The notes under the pieces were generated by a model that was not told the origin of the DNA, searched no databases, and saw only the letters and a program-made list of their open reading frames with translations. Shown here one piece after another: positions 35,038 to 43,281 of a stretch of 64,000 nt of DNA. Each line of letters starts with the position of its first letter. Positions within the stretch are counted from its first letter, which is position 1. The stretch is taken from NCBI RefSeq assembly GCF_021556395.1, contig NZ_JAKGCS010000005.1, forward strand, positions 158,636 to 222,635. The letters are read 5' to 3'. The position numbers and the translations under genes are program-made. The stretch comes from Acuticoccus kalidii. GTDB taxonomy: Bacteria; Pseudomonadota; Alphaproteobacteria; Rhizobiales; Amorphaceae.

Positions 35038-36851
35038 GCGGCTCCCGTCATTTCGGCTGTGAGGCGCGCGCGGGTCTCGCGCGTCGCGGCGGCATCGATC
35101 GCGAGCGTATCGTCGGCACGGCTGCCGGTGGTGACGACGCCGTAGATGTTGCGGGCGCGCTCGGCGCTGATCCAGCCGTCTTTGACGTCCGCGAGGACGC
35201 GCTCGGGCGCGCGCGCCAGCGGCGAGCCATAGCCGCCGCCTCCGGCCGAGTAGGAGACGATCGTCTCGCCTGGACCGAGCGCGGCGCCATAGCAGGCGGG
35301 CAGGGTGGTGAGCGATCCGTCCGTTTCCGCCTTCAACGCGCGCGAGGGGGCGCCCGGCCCGCCGCCTTGCGCACCGAGGGCGACATTCTGCGAGCCGTCG
35401 GCGGTGTAGAGCACCTTCATGGTGCAATCCTCGATGGGGCCGAACTCGGCCCGGATCGAGGGCGCCCCGCGGAAGGTGCCGGCGCCTTCGGTGTCGACCT
35501 GCATTTCCCGGCCGGCGACGTAGATCGGATGGTGCAGCTCGTCCACCTCGATACTGTCGATATGGCACATGCCCGCATTGCCGGCATGGATGATGAAGAG
35601 AAAGCCGTCGGTCACGGGCGTGCCGGCGCCGCCGGTGATGCCGATATGGACCTGGTTGACGAAGGGTTCGTTGTCATGGCGCGGGTCGCGGCCGGAGATG
35701 ACGCCCATGCCGGGCGGCATGATCGGCCCGGTCTCCGCCATACCGAAGCCCGGCGCGATCTCCGCGATCGCCCTCTGCACCGGATTCGACACGCGGTCGG
35801 CAAGGTTCGTCGTCGCCACCGAGCAGGACGCCGGATGGCGCGGGATGCCGACGCAGCAATTTTCGCGCAGGCGAATGTCGACGCGGCGGAAGCTGCCGGC
35901 GTTTACCGGCACCGTGTGATCGATGAGCCCGTTGAAGATCGCGACCATTGCCGCCGAGGACGAGGTGCCCTCGGTGAGGTTGAGGCCGGTCGGCGTGCAA
36001 TCCGGGTTCCGGGTGAGGTCGACGCGGATCATCGCGCCTTCGGAATCGATCTCGACATCGGCCGTGATCGGGATGCCCTCCGGCACCCCGGGGAAGGGGT
36101 CGTGCGCGGTGTAGACCGTGCGCTTGCCGGACGGCAGGCGGGAGATGGCGTCGACCATCTTCTTCTCGGAATAGTCGAACCAGTCTTCCGCGTAGTCCTC
36201 GAGCGCCTCCCAGCCGACCTCGCCGCCGAGGGCGAGAAGCTCGCGCTCGCCGATGCGGACCGCGCCGAGGGTGGCGAGATAGTCGCCCCACCACTGTTCC
36301 GAGACGCGGATGCGCGCGCGGCACATGCGGATGAGATCCTCGTTGTCCGTGTAGTCGGACTGGATCTTGGCGGCGGAGAAGATCAGCGCGCCCTCTTCGT
36401 AGACGTCGGCGACGTCGGCGACATAGGTCGTCGGCTTGGCATTGCCGCAATCGGCCTGATGGGCCTTCGCGAGAACGAAGAAGCGCAGCGTCCCGCCCGC
36501 GTCGATGACCGGGACGATGAGGCAATGGTCCGCCGCGTGCGAGTTCCCCTCATAGGGGCTGTTGTGCAGGAAGCAGTCCCCGGCTTTGAGGTCCGGGTGA
36601 TAGTGCTTAACGGTGCGGCACATGATGTCCGGCCCCGTCAGCGTGTGGCTCGGCAGGCTCTCCGCGGCGGCGAGGAGCCGGCAGTCCGGCGTCAGGATCA
36701 CGCACGAGAAATCGTGTGCGGTGTTGAGGATGCCGGAGCGCGCGGTGCGGAAGAGCGTGTTCTGCATCTTCCGGGCGATGCTCTCGAACCGGCTCGACAG
36801 GATCGCGGTGCGGACGCCGTCGGCGCGCGGCGCGGAGATTTGTTTTTCCAT
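35034..36851 (-). CDS. hyuB: Hydantoinase B/oxoprolinase-family subunit (HyuB paralog 1)
   Basis: HyuB-family protein of 605 residues, directly downstream of hyuA (8-base gap). By eye about three quarters to four fifths of the first 230 residues are identical with the next gene, including HNSPYEGNSHAADHCLIVPV and CRARIRVSEQWWGDYLATL. The two diverge mostly in the C-terminal third. HyuB subunits normally pair one to one with HyuA; two adjacent paralogs suggest either a heteromeric HyuA-HyuB-HyuB' enzyme or two alternative partners with different substrates. GAGG of the ribosome binding site overlaps the end of hyuA. Confidence 0.93.
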   Translation of the reverse strand: MEKQISAPRADGVRTAILSSRFESIARKMQNTLFRTARSGILNTAHDFSCVILTPDCRLLAAAESLPSHTLTGPDIMCRTVKHYHPDLKAGDCFLHNSPYEGNSHAADHCLIVPVIDAGGTLRFFVLAKAHQADCGNAKPTTYVADVADVYEEGALIFSAAKIQSDYTDNEDLIRMCRARIRVSEQWWGDYLATLGAVRIGERELLALGGEVGWEALEDYAEDWFDYSEKKMVDAISRLPSGKRTVYTAHDPFPGVPEGIPITADVEIDSEGAMIRVDLTRNPDCTPTGLNLTEGTSSSAAMVAIFNGLIDHTVPVNAGSFRRVDIRLRENCCVGIPRHPASCSVATTNLADRVSNPVQRAIAEIAPGFGMAETGPIMPPGMGVISGRDPRHDNEPFVNQVHIGITGGAGTPVTDGFLFIIHAGNAGMCHIDSIEVDELHHPIYVAGREMQVDTEGAGTFRGAPSIRAEFGPIEDCTMKVLYTADGSQNVALGAQGGGPGAPSRALKAETDGSLTTLPACYGAALGPGETIVSYSAGGGGYGSPLARAPERVLADVKDGWISAERARNIYGVVTTGSRADDTLAIDAAATRETRARLTAEMTGAA

Positions 36852-36859
36852 GCCGGGCC

Positions 36860-38917
36860 TCAGAAGGTGATGCGCAGGCCGCCGCCTTCGGTGCGGCGCG
36901 CCTGGGTGTTGGGGTCGACGACAACGGTGGTGAAGGACGATTCGATGATCGCCGGGCCGGCGACCTCGCGGTCGGAGCCCATCGTCTCGAAGCGGATCAC
37001 CTCCGCGTCGGTCCATCCGGTCTCGCTGAAATAGACCTTGCGGTTGGTGAGCGTGCCGCCGGGCGCTTCCGGGGGAAGCTGGCCGGTGCCGCCTTCGCGG
37101 ATGACGCAGCTCACCTTCGCGCGCCAGGTGACGAACTCGATGTCGCTCTCGTCGTCGGTGATCTCGAAGATCTGGCGGTGCGTGGCGTGGAAGGCGGCGC
37201 ACAGCGCGTCGAGATCGGCCTGGGTCTCGATCCGGCCCTTTTCCATCGGGGTTTCGATTTCCCAGATCTGGTGCATGTAACGCGCTTCGACCGAGAAGGT
37301 GATCGTGTTGCGCAGGGCATCGGAGCCGGGGCCGGCGGCGAAGGCCTTGCAACGCTCTTCCAGCGACGCGAGCACGGCGTTCACCGCGTCGAAGTCGAAC
37401 TTGGCGTCGGTGGTGTAGAGCATTTGCGCATAGTCGGACGAGATGTCGGACATCAGCGCGCCGGCGGCCGAGAGGACGGAGCCCGCCTCCGGGATGAGGA
37501 CGCCCGCGCAGCCGAGCCGGCGACCGACCGCGACGGCGTTGAGGCCGGCCGCGCCGCCGCCGCCCATCAGGATGGCGGTCGACGGGTCGATGCCCTGGTT
37601 GACGGTGATCTCGTCGATCGCGCCGACCATCTTCTCGGTGGCGAGGGTGAGAACCGAGGCCGCCGCCTCCTCGACGGTGAGGCCGAGCGGATCGGCGATC
37701 TTCTCCTTGAGGACGTCGCGCGCCGCCTCACGGTCGAGCACCATGGTGCCGCCGAGGAAGAAATCCGGGTCGATATAACCGAGAATGATCGAGCAGTCCG
37801 TGACGGTCGGCTCCGTGCCGCCTTTGCCGTAGGAGACGGGGCCGGGGGTCGAGCCGGCCGATTGCGGGCCGACGCGCAGGAGGCCGCCATCATCGACCCA
37901 GGCGATCGAGCCGCCGCCGGCGCCGATCGACTTCACGTCGACGGAGGGAAAGCCCGTCATGTGGCCGCGGAAAGGTTGGCCGATCCACGTCTCACGCGTC
38001 CACGGGATCCGCCCGTCCCGGACGAGGGAGACGTCGTAGGTCGTGCCGCCGGTGTCGGCGACGATGGCGGGACGCCCGTCGAAATCGCGATCGGAATAGA
38101 AGCGCCCGGCGACGGGGGCCATCGCGGGGCCGGAATTGATCGAGTGGATCGGGGCGCGGGCGACGATCGAGGCGTCCATGATGCCGCCGCCGGAGGTCAC
38201 CATCAGCGTGCGGCCGGTGAAGCCGGCCTCGCCGAGGCGGCGGGTGAGGCTGTCGAGATAGTCGAACATCAACGGCTTCAGCGAGGCGTCGATGACGGTC
38301 GCGGAGGCGCGGCGATATTCGCGCAGCGTCGGGTTCAGCGAGTGGGAGAGGCTGACCGGAATACCCGGCAGATGCTCCGCGAGAAGCTCGCCGACACGCT
38401 TTTCATGCACGGGATTGACGATTGACCATAGGAGGCAGACCCCGACCGCCTCCACCTTCATCGCCTTCAGCTTCTCGACGATCTCGAGGACGGCCGCCTC
38501 GTCGAGCGCCTCGCGAACGGTGCCGTTCGCCATGACGCGCTCCGGCACCTCGAAGGTGAGGCGGCGCGGCACGTAGGGCTCGGGGAACGGGACGGTGAAG
38601 TTGAACGGCTCGGTCCGCCCGCCTTCGCGGATCACCAGGATATCGGGGTGCCCCTTGGTGGTGAGGAAGGCGGTTTTCGCGGTGTTGCCGGTGAGGATCG
38701 CGTTGATGGCGCGCGTCGTGCCGTGAATGAACGCATCGGCGCGGCCGAGGAAGGTCGCGAGGTCCTCGCCGGCATGGTCTGCGGCGAGACGGAGCGCGTC
38801 GAGCACGCCGCGGACCGGATCGTCCGGGGTGGTCGAGGCTTTGAAGAGGCGGATCGTGTCGCCCTCTTCAACAACGAGATCGGTGAAGGTGCCGCCGGTA
38901 TCGCAAGCCAGACGCAT
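36860..38917 (-). CDS. hyuA: Hydantoinase A/oxoprolinase-family subunit (HyuA)
   Basis: HyuA-family ATPase subunit of 685 residues, an actin-like fold. The N-terminal CDTGGTFTDLVVEEGDTIRL is the first phosphate loop; HGTTRAINAILTGNTAKTAFLTTKGH, VTSGGGIMDAS, VADTGGTTYDVSLV, GAGGGSIAWVDDGG and MGGGGAAGLN follow in family order. It would phosphorylate or activate the substrate amide or enol carbonyl using ATP. GGAGAGGA precedes the ATG. It is the first gene of the four-gene minus-strand operon and faces a GroEL-like gene across 132 bases containing GTGATCAC. Confidence 0.94.
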   Translation of the reverse strand: MRLACDTGGTFTDLVVEEGDTIRLFKASTTPDDPVRGVLDALRLAADHAGEDLATFLGRADAFIHGTTRAINAILTGNTAKTAFLTTKGHPDILVIREGGRTEPFNFTVPFPEPYVPRRLTFEVPERVMANGTVREALDEAAVLEIVEKLKAMKVEAVGVCLLWSIVNPVHEKRVGELLAEHLPGIPVSLSHSLNPTLREYRRASATVIDASLKPLMFDYLDSLTRRLGEAGFTGRTLMVTSGGGIMDASIVARAPIHSINSGPAMAPVAGRFYSDRDFDGRPAIVADTGGTTYDVSLVRDGRIPWTRETWIGQPFRGHMTGFPSVDVKSIGAGGGSIAWVDDGGLLRVGPQSAGSTPGPVSYGKGGTEPTVTDCSIILGYIDPDFFLGGTMVLDREAARDVLKEKIADPLGLTVEEAAASVLTLATEKMVGAIDEITVNQGIDPSTAILMGGGGAAGLNAVAVGRRLGCAGVLIPEAGSVLSAAGALMSDISSDYAQMLYTTDAKFDFDAVNAVLASLEERCKAFAAGPGSDALRNTITFSVEARYMHQIWEIETPMEKGRIETQADLDALCAAFHATHRQIFEITDDESDIEFVTWRAKVSCVIREGGTGQLPPEAPGGTLTNRKVYFSETGWTDAEVIRFETMGSDREVAGPAIIESSFTTVVVDPNTQARRTEGGGLRITF

Positions 38918-38955
38918 GAACGTCCTCTCCTATGTGGTCGGGCGGGTCGGATATA

Positions 38956-38963
38956 GTGATCAC
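38956..38963. promoter_or_regulatory. GTGATCAC palindrome between hyuA and the chaperonin gene
   Basis: The palindrome GTGATCAC, with context AGTGATCACA, lies in the 132-base divergent spacer, 39 bases upstream of hyuA and 86 bases upstream of the chaperonin gene, next to an ATATAG stretch that may be the hyuA -10. It equals the core of the perfect 18-bp palindrome at 40773-40790. The 8-mer alone also occurs inside coding sequence (45978, 63533), so this site is less certain. Confidence 0.45.
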
Positions 38964-39049
38964 ACTTTTCCGCCTTGGCCCGCCATATGCAAGGGTGGTG
39001 CCAGGAAATAATCTTGTGAAGCTCTGTAAATAGCCAGGTATTGATCGAG

Positions 39050-40615
39050 ATGAACGCAAGGATAATTCGCCTGGAGGCGCGCGCGCGGGCGCCGATCGCG
39101 TGCGGAATCGACCTCGTGGCGGACACCGTGGCGACCACCATCGGCCCGTGCGGGCGTGCCGTGTTGTCGGGTCGCCCGAACCGGGCGCCGGAATGGCTCT
39201 CGGGCGGATACGCGATCGCAAAGGCGCTGGAGGACGACGCGCCCGGCCGGCGCGCCGGCGTCGTCGCGATGCGCGAGCTCGCCTGGCAGACTTCGCAGTC
39301 GGTCGGAGACGGCACGGCGACCGCGATCCTGATTGCCCGTGCGCTGCTGCGCGATGGTGAAAAGGCAATCCTTGCGGGTCACGCGCCGACCGGGTTGCGC
39401 CGCGAGATGGAGCGGGAAAAGCGCACTGTCATCGCCGCGCTTCATGCTGCCGCGGAGCCCGCGAACGAGGCGGATTTGCTGGCGATCGCGACGCGCGCGG
39501 CGGGCGGCGACGGGGCCCTCGGGGCGCGGATTGCGCAGGCTGTGTCGGCGGCGGGGGCGGACGGTGCCGTGACTGTCGCGCGGGCGCTGACCGAGCGTGA
39601 CGAGAGTGTGCACGAGCCCGGCATGTATTTCGAAACCGCCTGGGCGAGCCCGCACCTCGCAACCGATCCGGCCGTGAGCGAGACCGTCGTCGAGGCGCCG
39701 CTGGTGCTTCTCTATAACGGTATCGTCGAGACCTTTTCGTCGCTCTCCCGCGTCCTCGAGATGATCGCCAAGGCGGGCAAGAGCCTCCTCATCGTGGCCG
39801 ATGCGTTCGGCGACGAGGCGATCGGAACGCTCGTCAAGAACCAGCAAAACGGCCTCAAAGTCGCCGCAGCCCGCGCGCCCGGCGCAGGGCTTTGGAAGGC
39901 GCGTTATCTCGATGACATCGCGGCGGCGACGGGCGCTTCGGTGATCGCGCCCCATTTCGGAACGTCGCTCGAAGGGCTGCGGCCGTCGATGCTTGGGCAA
40001 GCCGGTCGCGCGCGTGTGACGGCGCGCGGTCTCGCCATCGTCGATGGTGGCGGGGAGGCCGATACGGTGGCCCGTTATGCCGAGGGGCTGCGCGTCATGA
40101 TGGAGGCGGAGACGTCGCTTTCGCTCGATCGGGAGCGGTATGCCGAGCGTCTTGCCCGCTTTACCGGCGGCATCGTCGAGGTGCGCGTCGGCGGGCGTGA
40201 CAAGCGGGAGCAAGACGAACGGAAAACCCAGGCGGAGCGGGCGCTTTCGGCTGTCCGTGCGGCGCTCAAGGAGGGCGTCGCGCCGGGTGGAGCGGCGGCC
40301 TATATCCGCGCCGCGCGGGCGGGTTGCGGCGACGCGTCGGATGCCGCGATACTGGCGCGCCGCGTGTTCGCCGAGGCGCTCGCCGCACCGACGGCGGCGA
40401 TTGCCGCGAACGCCGGTCTCGACGGCCGCGCCGTGGCGCGCACCCTCGCCGAGGCGCCGCGCGATTTCGCCTTCGACGTCACGCTGCGCCGCATGGCGCC
40501 CGCGCGCCCACTGGCCGAGCCAGTCGCTGTGCTGACTGCCGCTTTGAGTGGCGCCGCGTCGACGGCGACGACCTTCATGGGTGTCGCCGCGTCGATCTCG
40601 ATGGTTTCCGAATGA
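39050..40615 (+). CDS. Divergent GroEL-family chaperonin paralog with altered ATPase site
   Basis: Group I chaperonin homolog of 521 residues aligning end to end with E. coli GroEL; residues 32-87 align without gaps, so numbering is the same there. The phosphate loop reads GPCGR (Lys34 to Cys), the catalytic Asp87 is kept in GDGTAT, but Asp52 is Gly52 (LSGG instead of TKDG) and the Asp398 equivalent is Arg397 (AERALSAVRAA instead of VEDALHATRAA). Slow or absent ATP hydrolysis is therefore predicted. The apical domain keeps EGM-like GMYF, SPH, AKAGKSLLIVAD and VAAARAPG. The C-terminal GGM tail is missing. No groES is adjacent and no CIRCE element is seen. Start ATG 39050 (a TTG at 39041 is possible). 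It is divergent from hyuA and upstream of a polyamine-type importer; a dedicated chaperonin or scaffold for the Hyu proteins is my inference. Confidence 0.9.
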   Translation: MNARIIRLEARARAPIACGIDLVADTVATTIGPCGRAVLSGRPNRAPEWLSGGYAIAKALEDDAPGRRAGVVAMRELAWQTSQSVGDGTATAILIARALLRDGEKAILAGHAPTGLRREMEREKRTVIAALHAAAEPANEADLLAIATRAAGGDGALGARIAQAVSAAGADGAVTVARALTERDESVHEPGMYFETAWASPHLATDPAVSETVVEAPLVLLYNGIVETFSSLSRVLEMIAKAGKSLLIVADAFGDEAIGTLVKNQQNGLKVAAARAPGAGLWKARYLDDIAAATGASVIAPHFGTSLEGLRPSMLGQAGRARVTARGLAIVDGGGEADTVARYAEGLRVMMEAETSLSLDRERYAERLARFTGGIVEVRVGGRDKREQDERKTQAERALSAVRAALKEGVAPGGAAAYIRAARAGCGDASDAAILARRVFAEALAAPTAAIAANAGLDGRAVARTLAEAPRDFAFDVTLRRMAPARPLAEPVAVLTAALSGAASTATTFMGVAASISMVSE

Positions 40616-40746
40616 CGGCGGCATCCCGATGTTATTTTGGCGATTTTGCGGGCGTTTTTGGCGTTATGACTAGACGAAAGGCGCTTTGCTCATCCAGAGG
40701 ATGACGATTGCGCACAAAATAATCTCGACAAACACCATGGAATACT

Positions 40747-40790
40747 TTGACAGTGGGGGACGGCCGCGGACTATTTTGTGATCACAAAAT
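40747..40790 (+). promoter_or_regulatory. Sigma-70-type promoter with perfect 18-bp palindromic operator
   Basis: -35 TTGACA (40747-40752), 17-base spacer, -10-like ACTATT (40770-40775) and the perfect palindrome ATTTTGTGATCACAAAAT (40773-40790) overlapping the -10 and start site, 62 bases before the importer ATPase gene. The position fits repression. The GntR/FCD regulator encoded at 46739-47431 in the same gene group is the nearest candidate to bind it. Confidence 0.75.
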
Positions 40791-40852
40791 GCGGTTCGAG
40801 ACCCGGGCTGTCGCGTGGCTCGGGGAGATCGCGACACGACACGGGGAACGAG

Positions 40853-41944
40853 ATGACGACCGCACCTCCTGCCTCGCCGATCCTCGAGATCATTGATGCC
40901 GTTCACGTCTATGACGACGTCGTCGCCCTCGATGGCGTCAGCATCACGGCCGCGCCCGGCGAATTCCTCACCATCCTCGGCGAAAGCGGGTCGGGTAAGA
41001 CGACGCTGTTGCGCATCATTTCCGGCCTCGAGACGCCTTATAGCGTGCGCGTCCTGCGGCTCGGCGGGGTCGACGTGCGCGACACACCGGCCTTCAAGCG
41101 CAACTGCACCACGGTCTTTCAGAACTACGCGCTGTTTCCGCACATGAGCGTCGGCGAGAATGTCGCCTACGGGCTGAAGGTGCGCGGCACGCCCGCCAGC
41201 GAACGCGAGACCCGCTCGCGCGAGGCGCTGCGCCTCGTCCAGCTCGAAGACATGTACGACCGCCGCGTCCACCAGCTTTCCGGCGGTCAGCGCCAGCGCG
41301 TGGCGCTCGCCCGCGCGCTCGTCCCCCAACCGGACATCCTGTTGCTCGACGAGCCGCTCGGCGCCCTCGACGAACGCCTCCGCGTCGACATGCAGGTCGA
41401 GCTCATGGGGCTGCAAAAGACGCTGGGCACCACCTTCGTCTACATCACGCACAGCCAGGAGGAGGCGCTCACCATGAGCGACCGCATCCTCCTGATGCGT
41501 CACGGCAAGATCGAGCAGACCGGCACGCCGACCGATATTTTCGATCGGCCCGTCTCCGCCTTCGCGGCGCGCTTCATGGGCGTCGACAACTGCTTCGAGG
41601 GTGACCTCATCTCGCTCGACGGCGAGCGGGCCGACGTGATGGTGGGCGGCGAACGCCTTGCCGGCCGCTGGTCGGGCAAGCGCAAGCCGAAAGCCGGCGA
41701 GAAGGTCGCGATCGGGATGCGCGCCGAGTGGCTGACCCTCGCCGACACCGCGCCGGACCGGGACGACATCAATGTCCTGCCCTGCCGCGGCGACGGCGCG
41801 ATCTACAAGGGCAAATATCTCGACCGCACCGTCGACACCGGCGTCGCGCCGATGAAGGCGCGCATCTGGGACGTCGCGTCCGCCGTCCCCGAGCCGTCCT
41901 TCGTCTGGTGGAAGAAAGACGACTGCATCGTGATGAACGCCTGA
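40853..41944 (+). CDS. potA: Polyamine-type ABC transporter ATP-binding protein
   Basis: ATPase of 363 residues: Walker A GESGSGKTT, Q-loop VFQNYALFPHMSV, signature LSGGQRQRVALARAL, Walker B LLLDEPLGALDE, H-loop THSQEEAL, and a C-terminal TOBE regulatory domain from about residue 240. This is the PotA/FbpC/CysA-like group, and with the PotB/PotC-like permeases and Tat-exported binding protein it forms a putrescine/spermidine-type importer, although such systems also move other small cations, amines and opines. First gene of the operon under the palindromic promoter. Confidence 0.9.
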   Translation: MTTAPPASPILEIIDAVHVYDDVVALDGVSITAAPGEFLTILGESGSGKTTLLRIISGLETPYSVRVLRLGGVDVRDTPAFKRNCTTVFQNYALFPHMSVGENVAYGLKVRGTPASERETRSREALRLVQLEDMYDRRVHQLSGGQRQRVALARALVPQPDILLLDEPLGALDERLRVDMQVELMGLQKTLGTTFVYITHSQEEALTMSDRILLMRHGKIEQTGTPTDIFDRPVSAFAARFMGVDNCFEGDLISLDGERADVMVGGERLAGRWSGKRKPKAGEKVAIGMRAEWLTLADTAPDRDDINVLPCRGDGAIYKGKYLDRTVDTGVAPMKARIWDVASAVPEPSFVWWKKDDCIVMNA

Positions 41945-41988
41945 GCCGACAGGCCGCCTATCGCTCCCAACCCATCCTGGAGAACCGC

Positions 41989-43188
41989 ATGACCGACGAT
42001 ACGACCAAAGCCAACGGCCTGTCGCGCCGCGATTTTCTCGGCTCCACGCTCAGCGTCGGGGCCATGGGGCTCGCCGCCTCGATGATGCCGGGTATGGATC
42101 AGGCCGCCTGGGCCGCGTCCAACGAGGTCTCGCTCTACGGCGTCACCACCGCGCAGCTCAAAGACTGGTCGAGGATGACGGACTCGATCGGCCTCACGAT
42201 GAACTACACGCCCACCAATGCGGACATCGGCATCTTCATGCGCGATGTCATGGGCAACAATCTCGGTGCGACGCAGGACATCTTCATCTTCGACGGCGGG
42301 TCCGAGGATCTTCTCGGGCCGGAAGGGTTCTATGCGGAGATCGTCGAGGATCATCCCGAGCTGACCCTGTGGGAGCGGACGCCGGACAGCTGGAAGCGCG
42401 CCAACTTCCTGCGTGCCGACGACAAGCAATTCGGCGTTCCGGTCATCGGCAACGGCGACGCGTTCGGGTACTTCCCCGAAAAGATCGGCGCCTCGCCCGA
42501 CGGCATGGACGAGGTGCCGTGGACGACCTTCTTCGAGGGTGAGGACGTGCGCGGCCGCGTCGCGATCGACCGAAGCTGGCTCCAGTCGATGTCGGAGACG
42601 GCGAACTTCCTCAAGCACCACGGCCGCCTCGATGTCGAGGATCCGGCCGACCTTCCGCCGGAGGCCGCCCGCACGGTTGCCGACTATCTCGTGGAGCGGA
42701 AGCGCGCGGGCCAGTTCCGCACGATCTTCACCGCCTTCGAGGAGCAGGTGCAGCTCTTCTCGAACCGCGAAGCGGACATGATCAACTGCTGGGAGCCGGC
42801 GGTGAAGGAGGCGAACAACGCCCTCGGCCCGGACACGGTGATCTACGCCTTCACCGTCGAGGGGTACTATCTCTGGGGCCATGGCGCGCATGTCGCCTCC
42901 GCCGCGATGGAGCGGGACAACGTCGACAACATCTACAAGATGCTGAACTACTTCCTCGGTGGCGAGTACCGCGCCTACCAGGCCAAGGAGCGCGGCTATG
43001 CCGGTCCGAACATGGATCTCGGCGTGAAATATGCCGAGGAGAACGGCTGGTCCGAAGAGGACATCGCCGAGCTCAAGTGGACCGAGGAAAAGGTCGCCCG
43101 CAAATTCCAGAAGCCCTTCTCGTGCAAGGTCGTGCCGGAGAATGCCGGCGTGATGGAAGAGGAGTGGCAGCGCTTCCTCAACGCCTGA
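41989..43188 (+). CDS. Polyamine-type ABC transporter substrate-binding protein (Tat-exported)
   Basis: Extracellular binding protein of 399 residues, PotD/PotF-like group. The N-terminus has a twin-arginine signal, SRRDFLG at residues 12-18, followed by a hydrophobic stretch and likely cleavage in AWAAS (residues 41-45). The mature protein has the family pattern of GVPVIGNGDAFGYFPEKIG and a late MLNYFLGGEYRAYQAKERGYAG. Tat export implies that it folds before secretion. Aromatic residues including WEPAVKEANN and YYLWGHGAH may line the pocket. It sits 44 bases after the ATPase gene and is followed by a hairpin before the permeases. Confidence 0.9.
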   Translation: MTDDTTKANGLSRRDFLGSTLSVGAMGLAASMMPGMDQAAWAASNEVSLYGVTTAQLKDWSRMTDSIGLTMNYTPTNADIGIFMRDVMGNNLGATQDIFIFDGGSEDLLGPEGFYAEIVEDHPELTLWERTPDSWKRANFLRADDKQFGVPVIGNGDAFGYFPEKIGASPDGMDEVPWTTFFEGEDVRGRVAIDRSWLQSMSETANFLKHHGRLDVEDPADLPPEAARTVADYLVERKRAGQFRTIFTAFEEQVQLFSNREADMINCWEPAVKEANNALGPDTVIYAFTVEGYYLWGHGAHVASAAMERDNVDNIYKMLNYFLGGEYRAYQAKERGYAGPNMDLGVKYAEENGWSEEDIAELKWTEEKVARKFQKPFSCKVVPENAGVMEEEWQRFLNA

Positions 43189-43196
43189 TCGCGTCA

Positions 43197-43217
43197 GCGG
43201 ACGGGCCTTCCGTCCGC
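43197..43217 (+). repeat. Intercistronic stem-loop after the binding-protein gene
   Basis: Perfect 8-bp inverted repeat GCGGACGG / CCGTCCGC with a 5-base loop, eight bases after the binding-protein stop codon and about 65 bases before the first permease. No T-tract. Hairpins at this place commonly stabilise the binding-protein message or attenuate permease expression. Confidence 0.6.
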
Positions 43218-43281
43218 CCCCGACGCCGTTGCGCGGGCGCTCGCCGCCCGCGTCTCGCCAAGGACCACAAGGGGCAACCGG

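Noticed and set aside
38918..39049. CIRCE or heat-shock promoter for the chaperonin-like gene
   Set aside because: No TTAGCACTC-N9-GAGTGCTAA and no heat-shock sigma consensus found in the spacer.
40773..40790. CRP/FNR-type binding site
   Set aside because: CRP sites need TGTGA and TCACA separated by six bases. Here they are directly adjacent, which fits a GntR-type palindrome better.
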